Positions 1 through 6,900 are shown, counted from the first letter of the stretch. The stretch: DNA of 8,192 nt from Deltaproteobacteria bacterium (GCA_018262455.1 JAGSPR010000311.1:1-8192), one strand, 5' to 3'. Numbers and translations are program-made. The notes: a model not told the origin generated them from the sequence alone.

Positions 1-109
1 CGGTCGACTCGGCGACGATCGCGGCGCGATCCTAGGACGCGAGCATGAAGTCGAGGTCGAACCCGACCCTCTCGATCGAATCGAGCCGGAGGCTCCGGTT
101 GCAGGACAC
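1..109 (-). pseudogene. HAD-IG-type 5'-nucleotidase, N-terminal fragment with in-frame amber codon
   Basis: Seen: from a GTG at 109 the minus strand reads MSCNRSLRLDSIERVGFD, then LDFMLAS and TAG (34-32), and continues in frame as DRAAIVAES to the window edge. A GAGG ribosome site (plus-strand 117-120) lies 7 bases before the GTG, a good position. Family knowledge: purine-type HAD-IG 5'-nucleotidases begin with NRxLRxDxIxxxGFDxDYTLAxY, where the first Asp of DxD is the phosphate-accepting nucleophile and the T of DxDxT closes HAD motif I. Here DxD is kept, but T is M (one C-to-T change from ACG), and the expected Tyr codon (TAC/TAT) is TAG. Inference: a decaying or truncated copy of this enzyme, lying 47 bases downstream of the radical SAM gene. 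A sequencing error at the TAG would also fit. The C-terminal bulk lies outside the window, so how far it is degraded cannot be told. Confidence 0.5.
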
Positions 110-116
110 GGGCGCG

Positions 117-120
117 CCTC
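117..120 (-). promoter_or_regulatory. Ribosome binding site of the 5'-nucleotidase fragment
   Basis: GAGG on the minus strand, 7 bases before the GTG at 109. It decides this start, because no ATG precedes the conserved NRSLRLD block at a usable distance. Confidence 0.4.
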
Positions 121-156
121 GACCCCGTTGGGGCGTCGCGCGCTCGTCCGGCCGGC

Positions 157-1359
157 TCACGGGGTGCCCGAGCGTTTCAGCTTCCACTGGATCAGGTGCG
201 GCGGCGGCGGGTAGTTGGCCGAGAAGTTGCGGTACTTGCAGTCCTGACAGATCGGCCACGCCGCGGGCGTGTTCACCGTCGCGCGCAGGTCCTGATACTT
301 CTCGCCGTTCCAGATCTCGTCGAACGGCTGGTCATTGAGGTTGCCCATCACGATGTCCTCGGGCGCGCGGCAGCACGGCCGCACGTCGCCGTTGGAGCCG
401 ATGAACGCCCGGCTCCACGGCTCGTAGCAGTTGCCGGCCTCGTTCGCGAAGCCCGACAGGACGTCGACGCCCGAGCCGTCGGTCACCTGCTGCATCTCGG
501 CGACCAGGGCGCGGTGTTCGTCGAGGCTGAGGCTGATCTGGTCGAATTCGGCGTCGCCGGTCTCCTCGAACGGGATCACGACCCAGCCGAGCGGCGCGTA
601 GGCCCGCAGCCGCTCGAACAACGGCCGCCAGTCGTCGCGGAAGAACTTGACGCTGACCGAGAACACGAACATCGGCAGCCGCGGGAACTCCTGGCGGAGC
701 TGCGCCGCGCAGTCGAGCGCGCGGAACACGGACTCCACCTTCATGCCAGGGCGGAGGAGCTCGCCGTGCGCTTCGACCAAGGAGTCGATCGAGACCGCGA
801 AGCTGCCGGAGCTCTCCGCCAGCTGGCGGATCTTGTCGGGGAACAGCTTCTGCCCGTTGGTGCACGCGAACGGCGTCGCACCGCGATCGGCGATGAACGC
901 GAGCTGCTCGCTGAAGTTGCGGGCCAGGTACGGCTCGCCGAGCCCGTGCATCTGGACCTCGATCGCGTTCTCCACGATGCGAGCGGCCTGCTGGTACAGC
1001 TCCATGCGAGCGTCGGTCTGCCGCCCCTTGAGGTCGGCCTCGCTGCGGTTGCAGTGAGTACACGACAGGTTGCACTTGTAGGTCGCCTCGAGGTAGAGGC
1101 GGATCGGCGTCGACGCGAGGACGCGCTGGCCGAACTCCTGCTTGTTGAGGAAGTAGTTGTCGATCTTCTGCTGGAACACGTGGCGGTGGTCGCCTCGTGC
1201 CGGATCGTCGTCGGCGAACCGCTGGAACGCGGCGACGTCGGCGTCGTCGAGCTCGGCGCTCGTCATGTCCTCGGCGGCGTGGCGGCGCGCGTACGGCGCC
1301 GCCGATCCCGGTGCAGCATCAGCAACGATCGGCAAGCTGCGAGTTTTCGGAGATGCCAT
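157..1359 (-). CDS. Radical SAM protein with C-terminal SPASM domain
   Basis: A 400-residue iron-sulfur enzyme of the radical SAM superfamily. The cluster motif CNLSCTHC (C96, C100, C103, CxxxCxxC) sits after a typical first strand (RLYLEATYKC) and binds the 4Fe-4S cluster that cleaves S-adenosylmethionine. A GEP motif (141-143) matches the SAM amino-group binding loop. The C-terminal SPASM region has C311 in CYEPW, C329/C330 in GDVRPCC, GNL and IW near 339-350, and C371/C374 in CQDC, consistent with auxiliary Fe-S ligation. Family members modify peptides, sugars or other small substrates; the substrate here cannot be read from sequence. The first ~30 residues are low-complexity, so M32 is an alternative start. 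The ATG at 1359 has no clear ribosome site. A TAGCGT hexamer 6 bases before it could be a -10 box of a leaderless transcript. It lies 137 bases after the sulfotransferase-like gene on the same strand and may share its pathway. Confidence 0.9.
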   Translation of the reverse strand: MASPKTRSLPIVADAAPGSAAPYARRHAAEDMTSAELDDADVAAFQRFADDDPARGDHRHVFQQKIDNYFLNKQEFGQRVLASTPIRLYLEATYKCNLSCTHCNRSEADLKGRQTDARMELYQQAARIVENAIEVQMHGLGEPYLARNFSEQLAFIADRGATPFACTNGQKLFPDKIRQLAESSGSFAVSIDSLVEAHGELLRPGMKVESVFRALDCAAQLRQEFPRLPMFVFSVSVKFFRDDWRPLFERLRAYAPLGWVVIPFEETGDAEFDQISLSLDEHRALVAEMQQVTDGSGVDVLSGFANEAGNCYEPWSRAFIGSNGDVRPCCRAPEDIVMGNLNDQPFDEIWNGEKYQDLRATVNTPAAWPICQDCKYRNFSANYPPPPHLIQWKLKRSGTP

Positions 1360-1365
1360 GATTCC

Positions 1366-1371
1366 ACGCTA
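1366..1371 (-). promoter_or_regulatory. Possible -10 element of a leaderless promoter for the radical SAM gene
   Basis: TAGCGT on the minus strand (TANNNT type), separated from the ATG at 1359 by six bases (GGAATC). This is the spacing expected if transcription begins at the start codon. No good -35 hexamer is visible upstream, so support is weak. Confidence 0.2.
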
Positions 1372-1496
1372 CACGCGAACGCGAGCGCTTGACCAGATTC
1401 GTGCGCCGACCTATCTGTAGGCCGGAGTGGGTACCGCACCGCCGTCGCTCTTGTGGTCGTCGTCGTCGTGCCCTGCTTGACAGCGTGGCCGACTCC

Positions 1497-2516
1497 TCAT
1501 CCACCCCGCGTGGCCGGGTTCGACCAGCGGGCGCCGAGCCTCGCACGCTCTTCCTGCGTGTAGAAGTGCTGCGCATAGCGCGTGCCGTAGATCCGTTCGC
1601 ATTGCTCGGAAGTTAGCGCGAGGTTTGCCTTGAGGTACCGCGCGAGCTCGCCGCGACTGGCCTCGTCCGCCGTGTTCGTCCGCGGTAACACGACGTTCGG
1701 CATGCCGAGCAGGGACTCGATCCCGGGCGCAAACGCCCGGTCGAGGTCTTCATAGCGCAACACGAGCACGCGCGCGCGGTCGTTTTCGAGCAGCGTGAAG
1801 CCTTGTCGCGAAGGGAACGGCTGCGCATACACGTCGACGCCGAACACCGCGCGCAGCTCGGTGTCGAACCAGTTGGCGTGGTGGTTGGTGCGTCCGTCGA
1901 AGTCGGCGAATCGCTGGCGCAGCGTCTCCAGGATCAGCGGCCAACGTCGCTGGTCGTCTTGATCGAGCTTGCTGAACTGTCCGTCGATGTGCCAGAGGAA
2001 CACCGACAGCGCGTGCGCGATGGGCTCACGCGCGAGGGTCACGACGTCGACCTTGGACCCCGAGGCTAGCAGCTTGCGGCGCAGCAGCAGATCCGCATCG
2101 AGGTTCGGGAGCAGATAGCGCAGGCCGTTCGCGAGATAGTACGCACGCGTCGCCTCGATGCCGGCGTCCGACAGGCGATGGGTGTGGAAACACGCCACGC
2201 CTCGACCGTGCAGCGCGTCGTGGATCGCCGTCGAGGCGACCTTCCCCATCTGGTAGATGACGACGGTGGGAGCGCTCGTGAAATCGTGCGCCGCGATCGC
2301 GCGCTGCTGCTCCAGGCACCACAAGCGCGAGCCCACCCCGGGATAGCGCGTCGCCCACTCGGTTGCCTTGCCTCCCCATTCGGTCGCTTTGACCAGGAGC
2401 GAGACCACCGCCGATCGCGCCCGACCGCCGAACTCGTCGTCGACGAGGCCTCGCACCCGGTCGAGCCATCGGTCGATGCGTTGCCCTGTCCCCGACGATT
2501 GCATCTCGACGTTCAT
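1497..2516 (-). CDS. Sulfotransferase-like / putative capsular polysaccharide synthesis protein (NKWYS-type)
   Basis: A 339-residue protein without signal peptide. VVIYQMGKVASTAIHDAL (residues 85-102) is the P-loop-like motif that binds the 5'-phosphate of PAPS in sulfotransferases, and TLAREPIAHALSVF (160-173, R163 and S171) matches the 3'-phosphate contact segment. Downstream NWFDTELRAVFGVDVYAQPF (215-234) and the end LTSEQCERIYGTRYAQHFY resemble the Pfam family described as putative capsular polysaccharide synthesis proteins (NKWYS), a branch of this fold. Likely role, inferred: transfer of sulfate or a similar group onto a glycan or lipid at the cytoplasmic membrane. The start at 2516 overlaps the stop of an upstream small ORF as ATGA; M5 (2504) is an alternative start. 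The radical SAM gene follows 137 bases downstream on the same strand. Acceptor and true activity are unknown. Confidence 0.8.
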   Translation of the reverse strand: MNVEMQSSGTGQRIDRWLDRVRGLVDDEFGGRARSAVVSLLVKATEWGGKATEWATRYPGVGSRLWCLEQQRAIAAHDFTSAPTVVIYQMGKVASTAIHDALHGRGVACFHTHRLSDAGIEATRAYYLANGLRYLLPNLDADLLLRRKLLASGSKVDVVTLAREPIAHALSVFLWHIDGQFSKLDQDDQRRWPLILETLRQRFADFDGRTNHHANWFDTELRAVFGVDVYAQPFPSRQGFTLLENDRARVLVLRYEDLDRAFAPGIESLLGMPNVVLPRTNTADEASRGELARYLKANLALTSEQCERIYGTRYAQHFYTQEERARLGARWSNPATRGG

Positions 2517-2752
2517 CGTAGTCGGCGCGCCGAGCGAAGGTCAATCCGCCGCCCGCCAGTCAGTGAACGGCACACTCTCGCGAGTGCTGAGCACGTGGCG
2601 CGCGAACCGGGACCCACCACGAACGCCAGGTAGGCCCCTGCCGCGACGACCGAGCCGATCACCGTTCCGAGCAAGCAGCCCGACACGCCCAGGCCCAGCT
2701 TGGCGGACAGCACATCGGCCATCGCCGCCCCGATCCCCCAGAGCGCCCCCAC
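2513..2752 (-). CDS. Candidate small membrane protein of unknown function
   Basis: A 79-residue frame from a GTG; an in-frame stop lies nine codons upstream. Residues 18-48 form one hydrophobic, glycine-rich segment (LGLGVSGCLLGTVIGS onward) that looks like a membrane helix with small-residue packing. Codons up to about residue 52 end almost always in G or C, like real genes here. After that third-position GC drops, and the arginine-rich tail may be out-of-frame read-through. The stop overlaps the start of the sulfotransferase-like gene in ATGA, which would permit translational coupling. No ribosome site is visible before the GTG. It could be an intact small protein, or the remains of a longer one whose natural end is lost. 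No family recognised. Confidence 0.3.
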   Translation of the reverse strand: MGALWGIGAAMADVLSAKLGLGVSGCLLGTVIGSVVAAGAYLAFVVGPGSRATCSALARVCRSLTGGRRIDLRSARRLR

Positions 2753-2899
2753 GCTGAGCGCGGGCGCGGGCGTCGATCACCGTCGCTCCAGCCGCCAAGC
2801 ACGAACAGTCGGCCCGGCCGGATCGGGAGCTCATGCTGTACCCGTCGATGATGCACAGGGCTCGAGCTCGCAGCCGGACTCGGTGTCGGCTCCGATGGG

Positions 2900-4485
2900 C
2901 TACTGCTGCGCGCCCTCGAACGCCAGGAACCGCCGCTCGAGCTCCCACTGCATACGTGCACGCTCGCTACCCGCCAGGAACTGCTCGCACGCGCCGCTCG
3001 CTGGATCGCCCACCCTCATGGTGTCGGTCGCGGCGCACTCCGCGACGGGCTGGCCCTGCGCGACGGAGCGCCACAGACTCGCACCCGGCAAGAAGGCGTG
3101 CTCGAGGCTGGTTCGCGCGGCCGTCTTGAGCTGACGGTAATCCAGGTGCTGTTCGAGTGCCGCGCGTGCGTACTCACCCGTCATGCTCGATCGGGACACG
3201 CCCTGATCGTCGGTCGCCAGCGCGAACGGGACACCCTTCGCCAGGTACTGCGCGAGCGGATGAGCCGCGCCCTTGACCTCGAGGATCTGATCGTTGCTGC
3301 TGAGGCAGACCTCGACGAGGACGTTGCGGCTCTTCAACATGTCCATCAACCCGTCGGGATCGGTCTCCGAGAGGACATCGATGCCGTGGCCGATCCGCTC
3401 CGCGTGCCCGGTCTCGACCGCGTGGCGGATGTGAAACGTATTGGCGGTGCTGCCGGCCGGGAGGAACTTTGGCGTGAGCTCTCCTGCGTGCAGGCTCAGG
3501 TGCAGCGGGCTCCTGCCCGTCGCCGTGTACTTGCCGTGGAGGAAGTCGAGCATCGCCATCTGCAGCTCGTAGTTCGCCAGTGACATCGGATGGTCCTCGG
3601 GAGATGACAGGGTTGCGCCCACGATCTGAGGGGTCACGGCCGCCATCTCGTACGCGCTCACGAGCTGGCCGAACAGCTGGGCGAGTGGGCCGTTTCGCGC
3701 GACCTGCGCGATGAAGCGCACACCGACCTTGCACGCGGCGGGTGGGCTGGGGCTCGAGCACCCGAGCCTGGTCCGGTAGCCTGTCCCCCGCACCTCGGCG
3801 ACGTCGCTCGCGAGCGCCGCCGGGAAACCGGGGTTCCCGATGATCGCGTCGTAGAGCGCAGGCAGATCGGCAGCCGTGACGGGCTTTGACCACGCCGCGG
3901 CGGCGACCGATCCAACGTTCTGGCCAAGGACGGTCATCGTCTCGACGTAGAGCACATTGTCGTCTGCGGCCCGCGTGAGGACGTCCGCGATCGAGTCGTC
4001 GCTGTGTGCGAGAGCGACCGGCATGAACTTTCGGAACGTCATGAAGAAGTGATCGCGCCCGGTCTGCGCACCGGGGACGAAGTCCTTCATCGACCAGGCG
4101 CGGACGAGCTCATCGTAGAAGCTGCCGGAGGTCGGCACGGGCTGGTGGCTCGTCGAGCACTGGTCCGCGAGCGCGACGCTCATCGTCGTCATGTCGATGC
4201 AATCACCGTCGACCTTGGCCCACGCGAGGTAGGTTTCGGCGTACACGGCCCCGACGAGGTGATTGTGCAGGTCACCGCCCTTGGGAACCGCCTTGAGAAA
4301 CGCGGCGAAACGGCCGGAACGGTGAGGACCGCATCGAAGCGATCGGACGCACGCCGCTCCAAGAGCGTCGCGCACTGCGTCGGCGTTCCACACGACCTGG
4401 CGTCGGGCGCCGACGCCCGATGAGGTCCCCCGCAACCGACGACCAGCGCCAAGAGGCTGACGACGATGTGGAAGTGCAGGATCAT
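2900..4485 (-). CDS. Lipid-anchored adenosine deaminase family protein (one-base frameshift near its N-terminus)
   Basis: The enzyme domain carries all metal-dependent adenosine deaminase motifs. In frame-restored numbering (528 residues) these are HNH at 74-76 in KGGDLHNHL, HAGE at 333-336, GHG with H367, CLSSND near 394-399 and the zinc/base pair D426-D427 in LATDDQG. The family hydrolyses (deoxy)adenosine to (deoxy)inosine and ammonia. Two Cys-containing insertions and a leader suggest an exported, ADGF-like form. The ATG at 4485 opens MILHFHIVVSLLALVVGC, a lipoprotein signal with lipobox VVGC, continuing to RFDAVLTVPA. The deaminase frame begins at RFAAFLKAVPKGG. The two join cleanly if one C (G on the plus strand) is restored in the CC run at about 4312-4313, giving RFDAVLTVPARFAAF. 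As given, the uninterrupted catalytic frame begins at 4435 without its leader. A real mutation or a base-call loss in a G run both fit. It sits in its own unit, divergent from the 4648 gene. Confidence 0.85.
4312..4317 (-). other. Frameshift site in the adenosine deaminase gene
   Basis: Upstream of this point the lipoprotein leader is in one frame, and downstream the deaminase is in another. Adding one base to the short GG/CC run makes a single 528-codon frame. The leader frame runs on out of frame to 4189, which shows the break is a single indel and not a natural gene boundary. Confidence 0.7.
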
Positions 4486-4541
4486 GCAGCGACGTACATG
4501 ACGGCCGCCTGCCGCGTCAAAACAAGCCCCGTTCGGTAGCA

Positions 4542-4644
4542 CGCGTGAACGGTTGGTCGGTTGTCCGTCGCCAGCTCGACGAATCGTCCTCGGGGACGAC
4601 AGGTCCGCACCCAACAACCGAGCGTTTCGCGTTACGTTCACGCG
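4542..4644. repeat. Nested inverted repeats in the divergent spacer
   Basis: Three nested perfect inverted repeats lie between the divergent deaminase and 4648 genes. The outer pair is CGCGTGAAC (4542-4550) with GTTCACGCG (4636-4644), the middle pair is TCGGTTGT (4557-4564) with ACAACCGA (4614-4621), and the inner hairpin is TCGTCC-TCGG-GGACGA (4584-4599). The set ends 4 bases before the ATG at 4648. It could form a structured leader RNA, a cruciform, or spaced operator half-sites. High GC makes some pairing likely by chance. Confidence 0.4.
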
Positions 4645-4647
4645 GTC

Positions 4648-5367
4648 ATGTTTCGCATCGCCTTCGTGATCGCGATCCTCGCGTGGTGCTCGTCGGTCGC
4701 GACCGCCAGGTGTGCGATGTGGGGTCTCGTTCCGAGGGTCGTCACCCCCGCCGAGACCGAGATCCCGAGTGATGGCGGTATCGTCGTCGCGGCTGTGCCC
4801 GATCCGCACGGCAAGCTAGACTCTGGAGACGCCGCCGTGGTGCCGACCTGGCGGTATCGCAGTACGACCGCGAACCCACAGATCGAGACACTTGCGCCGG
4901 GCCTCGCCGTGTATCGCGCTGCGGGCGCTACCGGCACCGAGCTGCAAGATGGCGACGGCGCCAAGCTCGTCCGAGTGAAGCCGATCAGGGGCCAGCGGGT
5001 CCGCCTTCCCGCGCCTCTTGTTCGCACGGTCACCATCGACAGCTCGATCGGAAGAGGCTTGGCCACGAGGGTCGACGTGGATCTCGCAGTGATTCCGTCC
5101 GGTGCCGTCGCGATCGTACTCGCGGACGCCAAGGGTGCGCCACGTTCGTGGGGCATGATCCATCGTTTGTCCCCGGCGGAGCTGGCAACCACGAAGAGGC
5201 CGATGGCGGTGACGGTGTACGAGTCACGGCGCTGCATCCCGCTGCCGAACGGTACTGTACCGTCTCAGCTCGGCGACAAGGTCGTCACGTATTTCGTCGA
5301 CGAAGCCGGGCGTACATCGTCCACCAGTGAGTCGCACGAGATCATTCGGCCCCGCGCCTCCCCGTGA
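4648..5367 (+). CDS. Secreted protein of unknown function
   Basis: A 239-residue protein. The start is placed at 4648 because it gives a proper signal peptide (MFRIAFVIAILAWCSSVATA, residues 1-20, cleavage probably after TA or TAR). The same frame opens upstream at 4561, but that extension is hydrophilic and would bury the signal. The mature part begins CAMWGLVPRV and holds short beta-strand-like segments (IVVAAVP, VRVKPIRGQRVRLP, RVDVDLAVIPSGAVAIVLA, VVTYFVDEAG), suggesting an all-beta exported domain. Cysteines at 13, 22 and near 193 (RRCIPLP) are few; C22 and the later one could form a disulfide. No catalytic motif or known family recognised. It is monocistronic and divergent from the deaminase, with a possible regulatory inverted-repeat leader directly upstream. 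No strong ribosome site is visible. High GC at third positions and a clean stop support it as real. Confidence 0.75.
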   Translation: MFRIAFVIAILAWCSSVATARCAMWGLVPRVVTPAETEIPSDGGIVVAAVPDPHGKLDSGDAAVVPTWRYRSTTANPQIETLAPGLAVYRAAGATGTELQDGDGAKLVRVKPIRGQRVRLPAPLVRTVTIDSSIGRGLATRVDVDLAVIPSGAVAIVLADAKGAPRSWGMIHRLSPAELATTKRPMAVTVYESRRCIPLPNGTVPSQLGDKVVTYFVDEAGRTSSTSESHEIIRPRASP

Positions 5368-5370
5368 TTG

Positions 5371-5389
5371 CATCGGCCCGATGAGGGCC
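5371..5389 (+). terminator. Possible weak hairpin after the 4648 gene
   Basis: Starting 4 bases after the stop, GGCCC (5375-5379) can pair with GGGCC (5385-5389). Alternatively CATCG (5371-5375) pairs with CGATG (5379-5383). A TTCTTCTT stretch follows at 5399-5406, but it is not a clean T-run, so intrinsic termination is only possible. Confidence 0.2.
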
Positions 5390-5420
5390 TGGTCCGAGTT
5401 CTTCTTGACCTGCCGCCTGC

Positions 5421-5444
5421 CGGGCGAACCCGGGCGAACCCGGG
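5421..5444. repeat. Short tandem direct repeat
   Basis: CGGGCGAACC occurs at 5421-5430 and 5431-5440, followed by CGGG at 5441-5444, in the gene-poor stretch. Confidence 0.5.
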
Positions 5445-5575
5445 CTAGCGGTAGCAAGATCACGACCATGAAGCCCGGCAGCTCTGGAATCGCCGCAGGA
5501 CGCGCACGCGAGACACGATGTCGCCTTCGACAAGCTCGATGAGCGCGCACGAATCGCATGCGCCGATCCCCGCCG

Positions 5576-5590
5576 CGCGAACTCTTCGCG
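5576..5590. repeat. Inverted repeat
   Basis: CGCGAA (5576-5581) and TTCGCG (5585-5590) form a perfect 6-base stem around CTC. It could be a hairpin or a dyad binding site; no adjacent gene explains it. Confidence 0.3.
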
Positions 5591-5753
5591 GAACCGCGAC
5601 AAAGTTGGGCGTGCGTGCGTCCGTGCGCGGGCACGATTGCTGCTTCCCATGTGGATGAGCGTCGGCGGTTCGATCGGGTCACTGGGCTTCCAGTCCACAG
5701 AGTCAAACTCCGGGCGACGAAGCCGCTCGACAGATGCGCACGCGAGTGCGGCT

Positions 5754-5793
5754 GAAGGCACGTGTAGAAGGCACGTCGGCAGAGCGGAAGGCA
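5754..5793. repeat. Three copies of GAAGGCA
   Basis: GAAGGCACGT stands at 5754-5763 and 5767-5776, and the shorter GAAGGCA at 5787-5793. The spacings of 13 and 20 bases look like decayed tandem duplication or clustered sites. Confidence 0.3.
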
Positions 5794-6000
5794 TCTGTGA
5801 GCGACGCGGGAGTCGAGTGATCCGATCGAGCCGCTGACGGGATCGATCTCAGCAGCCGGACGACAGCGAGGAATCCGGCGTGCTGAGGATCGTGCATCCC
5901 TGACCGTCACTGACCAGCGAGCTACCGCGACCCGCGCTGTCCTGCGAGTCCATCGACGTCGGCCGGCCACCAGGCGAGCCGCGGCGACGAGGTCGATCCC

Positions 6001-6222
6001 TCAGAAGTGGAGCGCAAGACACGAGATCGAGAGCTCGCGAGAGCGGCCCAGTCGGCTGCTACGGATGCGATCGGCGTCCACAGTCGACCCGTTGACCATC
6101 AACGCGCCGCTGACAGCGACCGCGGCGCCCAAGCCGAGGGTGCCGCGCCGGCTCGAAGACGACATCGTGCAGGCGGTCAAGAACAGGAGCAGCGAGCTGA
6201 GAACTGCGATGCAGCGAATCAC
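6001..6222 (-). CDS. Small lipoprotein of unknown function
   Basis: A 73-residue protein from a GTG start. MIRCIAVLSSLLLFLTAC is a clear type II signal peptide (charged start, hydrophobic core, lipobox LTAC with lipid-accepting C18), which is why the GTG is chosen. The mature part is a Ser-rich linker followed by a glycine/alanine-rich hydrophobic segment (GTLGLGAAVAVSGALMV, about 27-43), and then an Arg-rich end. That second segment could insert in a membrane or be part of a short repeat-like fold seen in other myxobacterial exported proteins. The gene begins 27 bases after the DUF1003 gene on the same strand and is probably cotranscribed with it. No enzyme motif is present. The last ~20 residues look less natural than the rest, so a downstream frameshift or truncation of a longer lipoprotein is possible. 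Confidence 0.6.
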   Translation of the reverse strand: MIRCIAVLSSLLLFLTACTMSSSSRRGTLGLGAAVAVSGALMVNGSTVDADRIRSSRLGRSRELSISCLALHF

Positions 6223-6249
6223 GACGGTCGCTGCAGCAGGTGGCGCTGT

Positions 6250-6696
6250 TCACGAGCCGGCGGTGTCGGGTGCGTCCCTGCGGTGCTGGAGCGCTCGGAT
6301 CTCCTTGCTCAGCTGGAGGATCTGGCGCGATAGGTCGAGCAGCTCGGTGTTCTGTTTGACCTCGAGCTCGTTCTGCCGTTCGCCCTGCTGCACCAGCTCC
6401 CACTGAGCATTCGCGAGCAGCTGGCGCCGCTCGTCTGCGCGGTTCTGGCTGATCAGCAGGAACGTCGACAGGAAGATCGCCTCGAGCGAGACCATCATCG
6501 TGAGCAGGCCGTACGGGAAGCTCTCGATCGAGAACCCGATCCACACCGCGAACCACACCACGTGGACGTAGACGAACAGCATCGAGCCGGCGAACCGCGT
6601 GATCCCATCGGCGATCCGATCCTGCATCGGCGCTTGCGCGACGTGCGCCTTGAGGACGGGGTGAACCGGCTTGCTTCGCTTGAACCAGGTACTCAT
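6250..6696 (-). CDS. DUF1003 family membrane protein
   Basis: A 148-residue inner-membrane protein. Two hydrophobic segments, around residues 37-57 (GSMLFVYVHVVWFAVWIGFS) and 62-84 (YGLLTMMVSLEAIFLSTFLL), are joined by a short loop and match the DUF1003 core, including FxYxHxxWFAxWI, the SLEAIFLSTFxLISQNRxxxR block and the following acidic/basic tail. Residues ~87-137 are rich in Q, E and L (QNELEVKQNTELLDLSRQILQL) and probably form a coiled coil in the cytoplasm. The role of the family is not established. The ATG at 6696 is preferred: AGGA in GCGAGGAAATG lies about 10 bases before it but abuts the other ATG (6705), which would add only three residues. The small lipoprotein gene follows 27 bases downstream, and the Sec-rhodanese gene is divergent. 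Confidence 0.85.
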   Translation of the reverse strand: MSTWFKRSKPVHPVLKAHVAQAPMQDRIADGITRFAGSMLFVYVHVVWFAVWIGFSIESFPYGLLTMMVSLEAIFLSTFLLISQNRADERRQLLANAQWELVQQGERQNELEVKQNTELLDLSRQILQLSKEIRALQHRRDAPDTAGS

Positions 6697-6900
6697 GTGC
6701 CGCATTTCCTCGCGTGAACCCGCAGCTTACGCCGACGCGTCGCTGCCCGCGATCGGCGCGATCGGTCGCAGCTGACAGCCCGCACCAGGCGATGCCCATG
6801 CGTCGTTCAGGGCATGTCTTCTGTGGCACGCACGCAGGCTCACCGCTGCTGCCGGACCGGCGCCGTTGTCGAAGTGACCATGTGGAGCCCATGTTCGGGC

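Larger units (their letters stand above)
5368..6000. other. 633-base stretch without a supported gene
   Basis: Open frames exist on both strands (for example minus 5342-5794 and plus 5637-5837), but they are Arg/Ser-rich, lack a believable ribosome site and show no domain, signal peptide or consistent third-position GC. The stretch holds a 10-base direct repeat, CGGGCGAACC, twice in tandem (5421-5440, then CGGG). It also has an inverted repeat, CGCGAA-CTC-TTCGCG (5576-5590), and three copies of GAAGGCA (5754, 5767, 5787). It may be degenerate former coding sequence or a long untranslated region. Confidence 0.5.

Noticed and set aside
32..34. TAG in the 5'-nucleotidase frame as pyrrolysine
   Set aside because: Pyrrolysine is known in few lineages and mostly methylamine methyltransferases; a Tyr-to-stop mutation is simpler, since relatives have Tyr here.
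196..1392. Long 398-codon open frame on the plus strand
   Set aside because: It is antisense to the radical SAM gene. Its Val/Ala/Arg-rich composition is the usual shadow of high-GC coding, with no domain.
1389..1417. TTGACC, 17-base spacer, TATCTG on the plus strand as a promoter
   Set aside because: The -10 is a poor match (3 of 6) and no plus-strand gene follows.
1453..1470. GTC trinucleotide run (Asp/His-rich reading on the minus strand)
   Set aside because: It is a short simple repeat in the 137-base intergenic gap. The frame containing it (1411-1602) overlaps the sulfotransferase-like C-terminus and has no support.
5637..5837. Short plus-strand frame starting with a hydrophobic stretch (MLLPMWMSVGG)
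   Set aside because: There is no ribosome site or signal cleavage pattern, and the rest is Arg/Ser-rich; it is probably chance.
5224..5970. 248-codon open frame on the minus strand
   Set aside because: Its end is antisense to the 4648 gene, its composition is Arg/Ser-rich, and no motif, signal peptide or ribosome site is present.
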